A stretch of 64,000 nucleotides of DNA from Acinetobacter bouvetii (lineage in GTDB: Bacteria > Pseudomonadota > Gammaproteobacteria > Pseudomonadales > Moraxellaceae). How positions within the stretch are numbered: the first letter of the stretch is position 1; each line of letters starts with the position of its first letter. The position numbers and the translations under genes were made by a program. Below, piece after piece: positions 54,153 through 64,000 of the stretch. The stretch covers positions 1 to 64,000 of the forward strand of contig NZ_CADDTS010000031.1 of assembly GCF_902753875.1 (NCBI RefSeq), read 5' to 3'. The notes beneath the pieces were generated by a model. That model was not told the origin of the DNA, searched no databases, and saw nothing but the letters and a program-made list of their open reading frames with translations.

Positions 54153-56042
54153 TTAGCTTGCTGGTAATGGCGGCGGTGTTGCCGGACCATCTGTTGGTGT
54201 TACATCAATCACCGGATTTTCTGCAACATAAACTTTAGGTGGCTGTGGTTCACGACCTTCCATGATGTCACGGATCTGGTCACGATCAATGGTTTCCCAT
54301 TCCATCAAGGCTTTCACCATCGCATGCGCGATATCTTTGTTATTTTCCAAGATATGACGAGCAACTTTATATTGTTCATCCAGAATGCGGCGAACTTCAG
54401 CATCTACCTGTTGTTGAGTCGCTTCTGAAATGGTACGGCTACCGACATTACCAAAGAAACCGTTTTGGTTTTCATCTTCGTAAACCATGACGCCCATTTT
54501 GTCAGACATACCGTACTTGGTCACCATGGCACGTGCCATTTTGGTTGCACGTTCAAAGTCATTTGAAGCGCCGGTCGACATTTGGTTAATGAAGACTTCT
54601 TCTGCAATACGACCACCAAACAAAATTGAAATTTCGTTCAGCATCTTGTCTTTGTAATGGCTGGTTTGGTCATGTTCAGGCAACTGCCAGGTCACACCTA
54701 AAGCCCAGCCACGTGGCATGATAGTGACTTTATGCACAGGATCGGTACCAGGCAAGATTTCCGCCACAATCGCATGACCCGCTTCATGATAAGCCGTCGC
54801 ACGACGCTCTTCTTCACGAATCACCATCGATTTGCGTTCAGGCCCCATGTAGATCTTGTCTTTGGCATCTTCAAAGTCATGCATATCGACAGTGTTCTTG
54901 TTACGACGGGCAGCAAATAGCGCGGCTTCGTTGACAAGATTCGCCAATTGCGCACCAGAGAAACCTGGTGTACCACGCGCTAGGATTTTCACATCCACAC
55001 CAGTGTGCGAAGGCAATTTTTTCAAATGCACGTTCAGAATCTGTTCACGACCTTTGATATCTGGCAGACCGACCATCACTTGACGGTCAAAACGACCTGG
55101 ACGAAGCAAGGCTTTATCCAGTACATCGGCACGGTTAGTTGCAGCAATGACAATAATGCCTTCATTGCCTTCAAAACCATCCATTTCTACCAGCATCTGG
55201 TTTAATGTTTGTTCACGTTCATCATGACCACCACCTGTACCCGAACCACGATGGCGACCCACGGCATCAATCTCATCAATAAAGATGATACATGGCGCAT
55301 GACGTTTTGCCTGTTCAAACATGTCACGGACACGGGATGCACCAACACCGACAAACATTTCTACAAAGTCAGAACCAGAGATACTAAAGAATGGAACTTT
55401 GGCTTCGCCCGCAATCGCTTTAGCCAGCAAAGTTTTACCGGTACCTGGAGGACCTACCATCAACACGCCTTTAGGAATACTTGCACCCAGACGTTTAAAT
55501 TTTGATGGATCTTTTAAGAAATCAACAATTTCAACAACTTCTTGTTTAGCTTCGTCACAACCCGCGACATCGGTAAATGTCACTTTAATCTGGTCTTCAG
55601 AGAGCATTTTCGCTTTGGATTTACCAAAACTCATTGGACCGCTTTTGCCACCTGCACCACCACCCATGTTGCGCATAAAGAACATGAATAACAAAATGAT
55701 TAAAAGTACCGGGAAGCTAGCGATAAGAAGTTGCATCAACAAACCTTGACGTTGAGGTGCAGTACCTTCTACCACAACATTATGTTTGATAAGGCTTGGC
55801 ATAAGTTCCGGGTCTTGAACCGCAGGACGAATACTTTCAAACTCTGAACCGTTGGTTTTTTCACCACGAATTCTTTCGCCATCAATAGTGACTTGCTTAA
55901 TTTGACCAGCATTCACCGCTGAAACAAACTCTGAATAATTCATTGCAGTCGGTTGATTGCGGTCACTGATGTTGCTGAAAATCAGAATCAGCACACCCAG
56001 TATAACCAGCCACAATACGGCATTCTTGAAGAGATCGCTCAA
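54153..56042 (-). CDS. ftsH: ATP-dependent membrane metalloprotease FtsH
   Basis: 629 residues from a TTG start at 56042. Two membrane helices (about 5-25 and 102-123), an AAA+ domain with Walker A GPPGTGKT at 197-204, Walker [10 protein letters not shown] and SRH region [20 protein letters not shown]. Then the zinc-protease domain with HEAGH at 419-423 and a downstream Asp in [12 protein letters not shown]. It removes unneeded membrane proteins and short-lived regulators. It is transcribed with rlmE upstream, as in E. coli. Confidence 0.96.
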   Translation of the reverse strand: MSDLFKNAVLWLVILGVLILIFSNISDRNQPTAMNYSEFVSAVNAGQIKQVTIDGERIRGEKTNGSEFESIRPAVQDPELMPSLIKHNVVVEGTAPQRQGLLMQLLIASFPVLLIILLFMFFMRNMGGGAGGKSGPMSFGKSKAKMLSEDQIKVTFTDVAGCDEAKQEVVEIVDFLKDPSKFKRLGASIPKGVLMVGPPGTGKTLLAKAIAGEAKVPFFSISGSDFVEMFVGVGASRVRDMFEQAKRHAPCIIFIDEIDAVGRHRGSGTGGGHDEREQTLNQMLVEMDGFEGNEGIIVIAATNRADVLDKALLRPGRFDRQVMVGLPDIKGREQILNVHLKKLPSHTGVDVKILARGTPGFSGAQLANLVNEAALFAARRNKNTVDMHDFEDAKDKIYMGPERKSMVIREEERRATAYHEAGHAIVAEILPGTDPVHKVTIMPRGWALGVTWQLPEHDQTSHYKDKMLNEISILFGGRIAEEVFINQMSTGASNDFERATKMARAMVTKYGMSDKMGVMVYEDENQNGFFGNVGSRTISEATQQQVDAEVRRILDEQYKVARHILENNKDIAHAMVKALMEWETIDRDQIRDIMEGREPQPPKVYVAENPVIDVTPTDGPATPPPLPAS

Positions 56043-56173
56043 AGCTTTATTCCCATATCAATCTAATTTGATCATGCCCAAAATGGGTGACCTTAATTTA
56101 AGCTGAAGATCAGCTTTGCAATATTTTAAAAATGTACAAAATGCACAATTTTTAACATCTTGGCAAGTAAACT

Positions 56174-56824
56174 TTACTTAGAAGCCTTCTTACGCCCTTG
56201 TCCGATCAAAAATACTTCTTTAGAACGGGCACGTGAAGCAGCAGGTTTTGCTGTCTTCAATACATCAAAGCTATCTACGACCTGTTTACGGAATTCGTCA
56301 AATCCGGTGCCCTGGAAAACCTTGACTACAAACTGACCTTTAGGTCCTAAAACCTTATTGGCAAAATCCAAAGCCAGTTCACACAGGTAAATTTGACGAG
56401 GTTGATCTACAGCCCTATTACCTGATGTATTGGGGGCCATATCCGAAATTACAACGTCTACAGTGCGCCCGTTTAAAATATTTAACAATTTTTCAAAAAC
56501 TTCTTCCTCACGGAAGTCGCCTTGCAGGAATGTGACATCTGGCAAGGCATCCATGGACAAAATATCCGATGCAATCACCAAACCCTTACTACCGACCAGT
56601 TTCCCGGCAATTTGTGACCAGCTTCCAGGTGCAGCACCCAGGTCAACTACCGTCATGCCCGGTTTAATAATTTTATATTTCTCTTGAATTTCAAGAAGCT
56701 TATAAGCAGCACGGGCACGGTAACCTTCCTTTTGGGCTTTTTTGACAAAAGGATCGTCCAAGTGTTCTCGCATCCACTCTCGACTACTTTTCGATAATTT
56801 TTGGTTAGTAATGCGGGTCGCCAT
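56174..56824 (-). CDS. rlmE: 23S rRNA 2'-O-ribose methyltransferase RlmE (FtsJ)
   Basis: 216 residues. The SAM motif VVDLGAAPGSWSQ and the K-D-K-E tetrad (Lys in AAYKLLEI, Asp in VVISDMAPNTSGNR, Lys in FVVKVFQG, and Glu in RSKEVF) are visible. It methylates U2552 of 23S rRNA. The gene is 131 bases upstream of ftsH in the same direction. It is divergent from yhbY, again a conserved order. Confidence 0.95.
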   Translation of the reverse strand: MATRITNQKLSKSSREWMREHLDDPFVKKAQKEGYRARAAYKLLEIQEKYKIIKPGMTVVDLGAAPGSWSQIAGKLVGSKGLVIASDILSMDALPDVTFLQGDFREEEVFEKLLNILNGRTVDVVISDMAPNTSGNRAVDQPRQIYLCELALDFANKVLGPKGQFVVKVFQGTGFDEFRKQVVDSFDVLKTAKPAASRARSKEVFLIGQGRKKASK

Positions 56825-57044
56825 AACTCTCTAAATAATAAAAAACTTCTAATTCATGATTGTACGTTAAAAATATATCGCTTGCAGTATACATCTGTAT
56901 CTAAATCCGATCTTTGGTGATGTTTTTTCCAATTATCTGAATTGATTATTTCGACTGATCTAAATTGATTATTTCAACAGAATATACAGCGTTTAAAGTT
57001 GGCATTTGTTATACTAAGCCGTTTTTAAAATTAGGTTATCTTTT
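56825..57044. promoter_or_regulatory. Divergent rlmE-yhbY region with a 23-bp spaced direct repeat
   Basis: AATTGATTATTTC occurs at 56940-56952 and 56963-56975, 23 bases apart. TATACT at 57010-57015 could be the yhbY -10 box; the -35 is weak. The pairing of the repeats suggests a binding site but no regulator is known to me. Confidence 0.4.
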
Positions 57045-57368
57045 ATGGCAGCTTTATCAATTCAGGAACGCAAACGTTTACGTCAAATTGGTCATGCATT
57101 AAACCCGGTGGTTATGCTTGGCGATAAAGGTTTGACTGAAGCTGTAGTCGAAGAATTAAACCGCGCTTTAAACGATCACGAATTGATTAAAGTGAAAATT
57201 GTGGCTGAAGATCGTGAAGAACGCGCATCTTTAATTGAAGACCTTTCAGCTCAAACTGGCGCTGAAGTTGTGCAAAAAATTGGTAAAATTGCGCTGATTT
57301 ATAAAAAAGCAGCAAAACAGAATCCAAAACTGTCTAACCTTGTACGTCACGCACACTTGTCTAACTAA
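57045..57368 (+). CDS. yhbY: Ribosome assembly RNA-binding protein YhbY (CRS1-YhbY domain)
   Basis: 107 residues. The KH-like CRM domain is typical: QERKRLRQIGHALNPVVMLGDKGLTEAVVEELNRALNDHELIKVKI, including the conserved GxxGLT loop. It binds precursors of the large ribosomal subunit. Start of a two-gene unit: the next ATG is five bases after the stop. Confidence 0.93.
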   Translation: MAALSIQERKRLRQIGHALNPVVMLGDKGLTEAVVEELNRALNDHELIKVKIVAEDREERASLIEDLSAQTGAEVVQKIGKIALIYKKAAKQNPKLSNLVRHAHLSN

Positions 57369-57373
57369 GCTGT

Positions 57374-57913
57374 ATGGCCAGTTACGAACTTAGCGCTTTT
57401 GACCGCCGCTTTCAATCAATCTCTTTGGTTGCTGCGATTGAACAACAAAGTCCATATACCTTAAATGTGGGCTATTGGCTGCGCGATCCCAATCAGCTGT
57501 TGCAATGGCCTGAGATGCTACCGGATCACCCGCGTCAAGATTTCTTATGGGAACAGACCTGTTTTGAAATTTTTCTGGGGGTGAAAGGTGAAGATTTCTA
57601 TCGTGAAATCAATCTCTCCCCTTCTCAGGCATGGCAAATCTATCAGTTTGAGGAATATCGCTATCCGGAAGATATGCCGCCGCAAGCTGCGCATGACATT
57701 GAACTGAATCAGCTCAAACGCACCCATTACGGCATCAATGTCAGTCTGGATTTAACCGAGTTTATGCTTAAGCATAAATTGCAATGGTCAGATCTGTTCC
57801 TGGGCCTTAGCGCTGTCTTAAAGACCTCGCAGGGTGAACATTTCTATGCGATGCAACACAGCAGCCCACATGCAGATTTTCATAACAAGCGTGATTGGCT
57901 GCATCAGTTCTAG
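57374..57913 (+). CDS. DOMON-like domain protein
   Basis: 179 residues, beta-sandwich pattern: YTLNVGYWLRDPNQLLQWPE, FLWEQTCFEIFLGVKGEDFYREINLSPS, GINVSLDL, LFLGLSAVLKTSQGEHFYAMQHSSPHADFHNKRDW. This fits DOMON-like proteins found beside yhbY in Acinetobacter and relatives. No signal peptide, so it should be cytoplasmic, unlike classical DOMON proteins. Function unknown. Translationally coupled to yhbY, with a bidirectional terminator after it. Confidence 0.75.
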   Translation: MASYELSAFDRRFQSISLVAAIEQQSPYTLNVGYWLRDPNQLLQWPEMLPDHPRQDFLWEQTCFEIFLGVKGEDFYREINLSPSQAWQIYQFEEYRYPEDMPPQAAHDIELNQLKRTHYGINVSLDLTEFMLKHKLQWSDLFLGLSAVLKTSQGEHFYAMQHSSPHADFHNKRDWLHQF

Positions 57914-57949
57914 TGCATTGCTAAACTATTTCAGCAATCAGGCAGCAAT

Positions 57950-57979
57950 AAAAAAGTGAGGACAGTCCCTCACTTTTTT
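57950..57979. terminator. Bidirectional terminator
   Basis: AAAAAGTGAGG, ACAGT, CCCTCACTTTTTT, a strong stem between convergent genes. Confidence 0.85.
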
Positions 57980-58012
57980 ATGCTTTTAATCTTGATCTAA
58001 GCAAACTCAGGA

Positions 58013-58486
58013 TCAGCTTTTTAGGGTTGGTTTATCTTCCGGCTTAACCGATACTTTTTTCCACACATCCAAAGTATGCTCTTTCGAGCGTTTCAGGGTT
58101 TCTGCCAAATGGTCTTTATGTTTGACTGAAATCTGGCTCACGTCTTCTTTCAGTTCTTTGCCCAGTTTGGATAAATCTTCCAGAACAGCGTTAAATTCAG
58201 TTTTCACAAACTCCTTTAACTCGCTTAAATCTTTCGAAGATAAATTTAACTGTTTTTTAATCTGATCAATACGTTGCAACAGATCCTGTTTCAGGGTCTG
58301 AACCTGTTCCTGTACATTAGCTTGAAGCTCTTTCGCTTCAACCTTCACATGTTCAGTAGACTCAGTTACAGCCTCTGTTACTTTTTGCTGTGCTTCTTTA
58401 GAAGCCTGTTCCAGCTTGTCCGCACCTTCTGCAACTACCTCTTTTAAGGTCGTTTTAGCCTTCACTGTTTTTTGTTCTGTAGTCAT
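58013..58486 (-). CDS. Helical, Lys/Glu-rich protein of unknown function
   Basis: 157 residues, almost all amphipathic helix with Lys, Glu, Gln and Leu (KLEQASKEAQQKVTEAVTES, LKQDLLQRIDQIKKQL). No Trp-rich or Cys features. It looks like an apolipoprotein-like or phasin-like coiled coil; either is a guess. No membrane helix. A GGAAC/AAGA-type ribosome site precedes the ATG. Confidence 0.6.
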   Translation of the reverse strand: MTTEQKTVKAKTTLKEVVAEGADKLEQASKEAQQKVTEAVTESTEHVKVEAKELQANVQEQVQTLKQDLLQRIDQIKKQLNLSSKDLSELKEFVKTEFNAVLEDLSKLGKELKEDVSQISVKHKDHLAETLKRSKEHTLDVWKKVSVKPEDKPTLKS

Positions 58487-58660
58487 GGTCTTGTTCCTAT
58501 AGTTATTTCATGAGAACCATTAGACTATGCCGATTTGATAAAATTTAACTTTTGATTTGTTAGACAATTCTTATTTGCTTACATTTTACATACATAGACA
58601 CAAAACAGACTTCCGAACAAAACACAAGGGATTTATCTTATTTATTCACAGTAAATAGAA

Positions 58661-58689
58661 TGGACTTTGAAGGGCTTTCTGCGTATAAT
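58661..58689 (+). promoter_or_regulatory. carA promoter
   Basis: TGGACT at 58661-58666 (four of six -35 positions) and TATAAT at 58684-58689, with a 17-base spacer. It gives a leader of about 100 bases before the carA start. Confidence 0.65.
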
Positions 58690-58717
58690 GCCGTGTTAAG
58701 TTCAAGCGAGCAGATGT

Positions 58718-58757
58718 AAGGGAGGGTAGGTTTTAAAGCAGCCTTCCTTTTTTTTCG
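58718..58757 (+). terminator. Possible transcription attenuator in the carA leader
   Basis: AAGGGAGG pairs with CCTTCCTT (one G-U) around a 15-base loop and is followed by a run of T, all between the promoter and carA. An intrinsic terminator in a leader is an attenuation signature for pyrimidine or arginine genes. No leader peptide with convincing codons was found. Confidence 0.55.
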
Positions 58758-58798
58758 TCTTCTCGCTTTTTTACAGCCTAAATTTCAGGAGCTTTGGT

Positions 58799-59941
58799 TT
58801 GAGCACCCCAGCAATTTTAGCCCTAGCCGACGGAACTATCTTTAAAGGTACTTCTATTGGCGCATCGGGTAGCACGACTGGTGAAGTCGTTTTTAATACA
58901 GCAATGACTGGCTATCAAGAAATTTTGACTGACCCTAGTTATGCACAACAACTTGTGACACTAACTTACCCACATATCGGTAACACAGGTTGTAATGATG
59001 AAGACGCTGAGTCAGGTCGAATTCATAAAGTATGGGCTAACGGATTGATCATTCGTGACCTACCTTTATTGCATAGCAACTTCCGTGCTGAGCAATCACT
59101 TGGTGATTACCTTGAACAACACAATGTTGTTGCTATTGCAGACATCGATACACGTAAATTAACGCGTATTCTGCGAGCAAAAGGTGCACAAAATGGTTGT
59201 ATCCTTGCTGGCGAAAACATTACAGAAGAAGAAGCTTTAGCTAAAGCACGCGCTTTTGGTGGTTTAAATGGTTTAGACCTTGCAAAAGAATGCTGTGATC
59301 CTGAAGGTTTTGAATGGACTGAAGGTTCTTGGAAACTTGGTGAAGGTTTCTCACAACCTGAAGCTAAATTCCATGTTGTTGCATACGATTACGGTGTCAA
59401 AACCAACATCTTACGTATGCTCGCAGACCGCGGTTGTAAATTGACTGTTGTGCCTGCGCAAACTCCTGCTGCTGACGTACTTGCGTTGAATCCAGATGGC
59501 GTGTTCTTATCGAACGGCCCCGGCGATCCAGCTGCATGTGACTACGCAATTGAAGCTGTAAAAACAATTGTAGAAGATGCTCGCAACGTACCAGTATTTG
59601 GTATTTGCTTGGGTCACCAAATTCTTGCACTTGCTTCAGGTGCAAAAACTGTGAAAATGCCTCACGGCCACCACGGTGCCAACCACCCTGTTCAAAACAT
59701 GGAAACTGGTATTGTGATGATTACTTCGCAAAACCATGGCTTCGCAGTAGATGCAGAAACATTACCTGCAAACTTGAAAGCTACGCACAAATCACTGTTC
59801 GACCAAACCCTACAAGGGATTCACCGTACAGACAAACCTGCGTTCAGTTTCCAAGGTCATCCAGAAGCAAGCCCTGGTCCACATGACTGCGCACCATTGT
59901 TCGATCATTTCATCGAACTTATCGAAGCATCTAAGAAGTAA
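58799..59941 (+). CDS. carA: Carbamoyl-phosphate synthase small subunit
   Basis: 380 residues from TTG 58799 (AGGAG eight bases upstream). An N-terminal CPSase small-chain domain (1-150, [20 protein letters not shown]) is followed by a class I glutamine amidotransferase domain with nucleophile Cys270 ([11 protein letters not shown]) and the His-Glu of [13 protein letters not shown]. It hydrolyses glutamine and passes ammonia to CarB. Thirteen bases separate it from carB. Confidence 0.95.
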   Translation: MSTPAILALADGTIFKGTSIGASGSTTGEVVFNTAMTGYQEILTDPSYAQQLVTLTYPHIGNTGCNDEDAESGRIHKVWANGLIIRDLPLLHSNFRAEQSLGDYLEQHNVVAIADIDTRKLTRILRAKGAQNGCILAGENITEEEALAKARAFGGLNGLDLAKECCDPEGFEWTEGSWKLGEGFSQPEAKFHVVAYDYGVKTNILRMLADRGCKLTVVPAQTPAADVLALNPDGVFLSNGPGDPAACDYAIEAVKTIVEDARNVPVFGICLGHQILALASGAKTVKMPHGHHGANHPVQNMETGIVMITSQNHGFAVDAETLPANLKATHKSLFDQTLQGIHRTDKPAFSFQGHPEASPGPHDCAPLFDHFIELIEASKK

Positions 59942-59954
59942 TTAAGGAAGCATC

Positions 59955-62900
59955 ATGGCTAAACGTACAGACATTAAAAGCATCTTAATTATTGGTGCTG
60001 GTCCGATTGTGATCGGTCAAGCATGTGAGTTTGACTACTCAGGTGCTCAAGCTTGTAAAGCCCTTCGTGAAGAAGGCTACCGTGTTATTTTGGTGAACTC
60101 TAACCCAGCAACCATTATGACTGACCCTGCTATGGCAGATGCAACTTACATCGAGCCGATTACTTGGCAAACTGTAGCTGCAATCATTGAGAAAGAACGC
60201 CCAGACGCAGTTCTTCCGACAATGGGTGGTCAAACAGCATTGAACTGTGCACTTGCACTTGATGCCAACGGTATTTTAGAAAAATACAATGTTGAATTGA
60301 TTGGCGCGACTAAAGAAGCAATCGAAAAAGCGGAAGACCGTAAACTTTTCGATATCGCAATGCGCAAAATCGGTTTGGAATGCCCTCGCGCTGACGTTGC
60401 AGAAAGCATGGAACACGCACTTGAAATTCAAGCACGTTTCGGCTTCCCTGTCATTATCCGTCCATCATTTACAATGGGTGGTTCAGGTGGTGGTATCGCT
60501 TACAACCGTGAAGAATTCATTGAAATTTGTGAACGTGGTTTCGATCTTTCTCCAACTAAACAATTATTGATCGATGAATCTCTAATTGGTTGGAAAGAAT
60601 ACGAAATGGAAGTTGTTCGTGACAAAAACGACAACTGTATCATTGTATGTACAATCGAAAACTTTGACCCAATGGGCGTGCACACTGGTGACTCAATCAC
60701 TGTTGCCCCTGCGCAAACGCTTACAGACAAAGAATTCCAACTTCTACGTAATGCATCTTTAGCTGTACTTCGTGAAATTGGTGTTGAAACTGGCGGTTCT
60801 AACGTTCAGTTCGGTATCAACCCGAAAGACGGCCGTATGGTTGTGATCGAGATGAACCCACGTGTTTCTCGCTCATCTGCACTTGCATCTAAAGCAACTG
60901 GTTTCCCAATTGCGAAAATCGCTGCGAAATTGGCTGTAGGTTATACCCTTGATGAATTGAAAAACGACATCACTGGCGGTACAACTCCTGCATCGTTCGA
61001 ACCTGCGATTGACTATGTTGTAACGAAGATTCCTCGTTTCAACTTCGAGAAATTCCCACAAGCTGACGCAACGCTTACAACTCAGATGAAATCTGTGGGT
61101 GAAGTAATGGCAATTGGCCGTAACTTCCAAGAGTCTGTATCTAAAGCGCTTCGTGGTCTTGAAGTGGGCGCATGCGGTTTTGATGAAAAAATCGCTGTAG
61201 GCACTGAAGGCGCGCGTGAAAAAATTCTTGTTGAACTTAAAGTTCCAGGTCCAGAGCGTATCTGGTACGTGGGTGATGCATTCCGTCACGGTTTCACACT
61301 TGATGAAGTATTTGAAGCAACCAAAATTGACCGTTGGTTCTTGATTCAAATCGAAGACATGATCAAAACTGAAAACCAAATCAAAACTTTAGGTTTTGGT
61401 GATTTGAACGCGGACAATATCCGTTCATTCAAACGCAAAGGTTTATCTGATCTTCGCATTGCGGACTTGATGGGTATTTCACAAAAACAATTCCGTAAAC
61501 ACCGTTGGAACTTGGGCGTAACCCCAGTTTACAAACGTGTGGATACATGTGCTGCAGAATTCGAATCTGATACAGCTTACATGTACTCAACTTACGATGA
61601 AGAATGTGAAGCGAATCCGTCTGATAAAGATAAGATTATGGTGATCGGTGGCGGTCCTAACCGTATTGGTCAAGGTATCGAATTCGATTACTGCTGTGTA
61701 CACGCTGCCCTTGCAATGCGTGATGACGGTTATGAAACCATCATGGTGAACTGTAACCCTGAAACTGTTTCAACGGATTACGACACATCAGATCGCTTGT
61801 ACTTCGAACCAATCACTTTGGAAGATGTGCTTGAAATCGTACGTATTGAGAAACCAAAAGGTATTATCGTTCAGTACGGCGGTCAAACTCCGCTTAAATT
61901 GGCTCGTGCTTTAGAAGAAGCGGGTGCGCCAATTATCGGTACATCTCCTGACGCGATTGACCGTGCAGAAGACCGTGAACGTTTCCAACAAATGATTCAA
62001 CGTCTACAACTTCGTCAACCAAACAACAGCATTGTAAAATCTGCTGAAGAAGGTATGGCTGAAGCAGCGAAAGTTGGCTACCCACTTGTGGTACGTCCTT
62101 CTTACGTACTTGGTGGCCGTGCAATGGAAATCGTGTACAACGATGACGAATTGAAACGCTATCTACGTGATGCGGTTCAAGCATCTAACGAAGCGCCAGT
62201 ATTACTTGACCACTTCCTTGATGATGCCATCGAAGTTGACGTGGACTGCGTATCTGACGGTAAAGACGTTGTGATTGGCGGTATCATGCAGCATATCGAA
62301 CAAGCAGGTATTCACTCAGGTGACTCAGCATGTTCTATTCCGCCTTACTCTTTATCTCAAGAAGTACAGGACGAAATGCGCCGTCAAACGATTGCGATGG
62401 CGAAAGAGCTTGGTGTAATTGGTTTGATGAACGTTCAGTTTGCAGTGAAAGGTACTGACGTATACATTCTAGAAGTGAACCCACGTGCATCACGTACTGT
62501 TCCATTCGTATCTAAATGTATCGGTGAATCTCTAGCGAAAGTGGCTGCACGTTGTATGGCAGGTCAATCTCTTGAGTCGCAAGGCTTTACCAAAGAGATT
62601 ATTCCTGAACACTTCTCTGTAAAAGAAGCAGTGTTCCCATTCAACAAGTTCCCTGGTGTTGACCCGATCCTTGGCCCTGAAATGAAATCTACAGGCGAAG
62701 TAATGGGTGTTGGTAAAACATTTGGTGAAGCGTTCTATAAAGCTGTGTTAGGCTCTAACGATCGTTTACCAGGTCTACCAACTGAAGGCGAAGTAAAACA
62801 TGCATTCTTATCTGTTCGTCATTCTGACAAGCCACGTGCTGTTGGTATTGCGAAACAGTTAACAGATCTTGGCTTCAAAGTACTTGCGACTGGCGGTACT

Positions 62901-63185
62901 TATGATGTAATTAAAGAAGCGGGTATTGAATGTGAACGTGTGAATAAAGTCACTGAAGGCCGTCCTAATATCGTGGACCGCTTGAAAAATGGCGAAGTTC
63001 ACCTCATTATCAATACAACCGAAGGCAAACAGGCTCAAGAAGATTCATTCTCGATCCGTCGCTCTGCGCTTCAAGGCAAAGTGTATTACACCACTACCTT
63101 GAACGGTGCTGATGCTGTATGCCAAGCTTTAGCAATCAAATTGCCAATGGATGTATACCGCCTGCAAGACCTTACCAAAGGTTAA
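59955..63185 (+). CDS. carB: Carbamoyl-phosphate synthase large subunit
   Basis: 1,076 residues: two homologous ATP-grasp halves (1-550: [22 protein letters not shown] and [18 protein letters not shown]; 553-930: [20 protein letters not shown] and [17 protein letters not shown]) and a C-terminal MGS-like allosteric domain (about 935-1070, [14 protein letters not shown]) bound by UMP and ornithine in relatives. It makes carbamoyl phosphate for both arginine and pyrimidine pathways. Codon use is highly biased. A terminator follows. Confidence 0.97.
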   Translation: MAKRTDIKSILIIGAGPIVIGQACEFDYSGAQACKALREEGYRVILVNSNPATIMTDPAMADATYIEPITWQTVAAIIEKERPDAVLPTMGGQTALNCALALDANGILEKYNVELIGATKEAIEKAEDRKLFDIAMRKIGLECPRADVAESMEHALEIQARFGFPVIIRPSFTMGGSGGGIAYNREEFIEICERGFDLSPTKQLLIDESLIGWKEYEMEVVRDKNDNCIIVCTIENFDPMGVHTGDSITVAPAQTLTDKEFQLLRNASLAVLREIGVETGGSNVQFGINPKDGRMVVIEMNPRVSRSSALASKATGFPIAKIAAKLAVGYTLDELKNDITGGTTPASFEPAIDYVVTKIPRFNFEKFPQADATLTTQMKSVGEVMAIGRNFQESVSKALRGLEVGACGFDEKIAVGTEGAREKILVELKVPGPERIWYVGDAFRHGFTLDEVFEATKIDRWFLIQIEDMIKTENQIKTLGFGDLNADNIRSFKRKGLSDLRIADLMGISQKQFRKHRWNLGVTPVYKRVDTCAAEFESDTAYMYSTYDEECEANPSDKDKIMVIGGGPNRIGQGIEFDYCCVHAALAMRDDGYETIMVNCNPETVSTDYDTSDRLYFEPITLEDVLEIVRIEKPKGIIVQYGGQTPLKLARALEEAGAPIIGTSPDAIDRAEDRERFQQMIQRLQLRQPNNSIVKSAEEGMAEAAKVGYPLVVRPSYVLGGRAMEIVYNDDELKRYLRDAVQASNEAPVLLDHFLDDAIEVDVDCVSDGKDVVIGGIMQHIEQAGIHSGDSACSIPPYSLSQEVQDEMRRQTIAMAKELGVIGLMNVQFAVKGTDVYILEVNPRASRTVPFVSKCIGESLAKVAARCMAGQSLESQGFTKEIIPEHFSVKEAVFPFNKFPGVDPILGPEMKSTGEVMGVGKTFGEAFYKAVLGSNDRLPGLPTEGEVKHAFLSVRHSDKPRAVGIAKQLTDLGFKVLATGGTYDVIKEAGIECERVNKVTEGRPNIVDRLKNGEVHLIINTTEGKQAQEDSFSIRRSALQGKVYYTTTLNGADAVCQALAIKLPMDVYRLQDLTKG

Positions 63186-63193
63186 TTAAGTTA

Positions 63194-63232
63194 CCGATAA
63201 GTCCCGTCACCTTATCGGTGGCGGGCTTTTTT
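63194..63232 (+). terminator. Terminator after carB
   Basis: CCGATAAG...CTTATCGG stem, or alternatively CCCGTCAC...GTGGCGGG, followed by T7. The second pairing directly abuts the T run. Confidence 0.75.
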
Positions 63233-63281
63233 TCTTTTTTAAACCAGTATTTTTTTAAATACCAAATTATGAGGGACAACA

Positions 63282-63758
63282 ATGCAACGTTATCCTATGA
63301 CTCCTGAAGGCAAAGAAGCCTTAGAGAAAGAATTACATCAATTAAAAAGTATTGATCGTCCGCGCATCACTGCTGCAATTGCAGAAGCGCGCGAACATGG
63401 GGATTTGAAAGAAAACGCGGAATACCACGCTGCCCGTGAACAGCAAGGTTTCTGCGAAGGCCGTATTCAGGACATCGAAGGTAAACTTGGTGCAATGCAA
63501 GTGATTGATGTTAAAACACTTGAACAAAACGGTCGTGTGGTTTTTGGTGTAACAGTAACTATTGAAAACTTAGATACTGAAGAGCAAAAGACTTATAAAA
63601 TTGTTGGCGATGACGAAGCAGACTTTAAGATCAACAAGATCTCTGTGAACTCTCCGATTGCTCGCGGCCTTTTAGGTAAAAATGAAGGTGACGAAGCGAA
63701 AATCGTGACTCCACAAGGCGAAGTGGAATACGAAATTGTGAAAGTTGAATACATCTAA
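63282..63758 (+). CDS. greA: Transcription elongation factor GreA
   Basis: 158 residues. [52 protein letters not shown] contains the GreA tip ([13 protein letters not shown], with acidic Asp and Glu). The C-terminal FKBP-like domain ends [12 protein letters not shown]. It rescues arrested RNA polymerase. The carAB-greA order is shared with other gammaproteobacteria. The GreB paralogue is at 34373-34867. Confidence 0.96.
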   Translation: MQRYPMTPEGKEALEKELHQLKSIDRPRITAAIAEAREHGDLKENAEYHAAREQQGFCEGRIQDIEGKLGAMQVIDVKTLEQNGRVVFGVTVTIENLDTEEQKTYKIVGDDEADFKINKISVNSPIARGLLGKNEGDEAKIVTPQGEVEYEIVKVEYI

Positions 63759-63780
63759 GCGTTAGAGATATTCGCTATAC

Positions 63781-63806
63781 AAACCCCTCAAATGAGGGGT
63801 TTTTTA
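63781..63806 (+). terminator. Terminator after greA
   Basis: ACCCCTCAAATGAGGGGT followed by T6. Confidence 0.85.
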
Positions 63807-63849
63807 TGCCCGCAATGTTATACTTTATAAAAAATTGGATAAAAATAAG

Positions 63850-64000
63850 ATGGAAAATCGACTTATTCATGCATTTGTGTATGCCATTTCGGGCTTTTGT
63901 TTAGGCTTTGTTCTGATGACATTTTGGGATGTCTCAAGCCATACTCAAATCAATCCTTTTAGAATTGTGCTGTACTGTACTTTATTTTTTGCAGTTTGGG
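63850..64000 (+). CDS. Start of a small membrane protein (cut by window edge)
   Basis: ATG 63850 opens 50 codons, MENRLIHAFVYAISGFCLGF, running off the window without a stop. Two hydrophobic stretches (AFVYAISGFCLGFVLMTF and FRIVLYCTLFFAVW) suggest a membrane protein. No family can be named from this part. The ribosome site is poor (AAAATAAG). Confidence 0.5.
   Translation, partial: MENRLIHAFVYAISGFCLGFVLMTFWDVSSHTQINPFRIVLYCTLFFAVW

Larger units (their letters stand above)
58487..58798 (+). other. Upstream region of carA with promoter and hairpin leader
   Basis: No gene is seen. The promoter and attenuator listed separately account for the right third; the left two-thirds are AT-rich and unassigned. 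Confidence 0.5.

Overview
The window looks like chromosomal DNA of an Acinetobacter species. It is AT-rich, and the right half carries a gammaproteobacterial core backbone: tRNA-Ser(UGA)/greB, ttcA, htpX, dgkA, aceA, tRNA-Leu(UAA), folP, ftsH, rlmE, yhbY, carA-carB-greA. The left half (about 1 to 34,190) is accessory DNA, rich in insertion-sequence debris, defence and toxin-antitoxin genes and phage/plasmid-like recombination genes. It abuts the 3' end of tRNA-Ser.

Layout: 1-3,325 is an IS graveyard: an IS5-like tail, a decayed outer-membrane protein end, an IS3-family (IS51-type) element with a broken orfB, a decayed IS630 transposase, a decayed lipase-like or haemagglutinin-like tail and a degenerate second IS end. 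3,326-11,439 is a heavy-metal RND efflux operon read leftwards (czcB-czcA-DUF3240-czcC-czcR-czcS). 11,527-13,122 is an IS3-family remnant fused in frame to a decayed DUF932 gene, a diverged copy of the intact DUF932 gene at 30,574-31,611. 13,541-18,305 is a small mobile-element module (unknown protein, AlpA-type regulator, YagK/YfjJ-type protein, unknowns) without an integrase. 18,440-20,332 is an unrecognised gene paired with an XRE + ImmA/IrrE metallopeptidase. 20,421-27,092 is a type IC (EcoR124-like) restriction-modification operon, hsdM-hsdS-X-hsdR. X is a small RelA/SpoT-family nucleotidyltransferase, in the slot that the anticodon nuclease prrC occupies in EcoprrI. hsdS carries a 10-bp x 7 tandem repeat that should switch its second half on and off, plus three 12-bp TAEL repeats of the kind known from EcoR124. 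27,445-28,221 is a class I Fic toxin-antitoxin pair. 28,320-33,393 is a phage/plasmid-like module (recombination-directionality-factor-like protein, YqaJ-type nuclease, DUF932, small envelope proteins).

From 34,193 to the end the gene content is ordinary housekeeping: transcription elongation factors, a tRNA thiolase, two lytic transglycosylases, membrane proteases, an orphan RND pump, glyoxylate shunt, folate and pyrimidine/arginine precursor synthesis, with clear intrinsic terminators.

The strongest candidate for something new is the hsd operon: a probably catalytically intact RelA/SpoT-like enzyme, translationally coupled to a phase-variable specificity subunit, inside a type I restriction system. 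By position this suggests an abortive-infection effector kept in check by, or released by failure of, the restriction complex. That function is inference; gene order, overlaps, motifs and repeats are read directly from the sequence.
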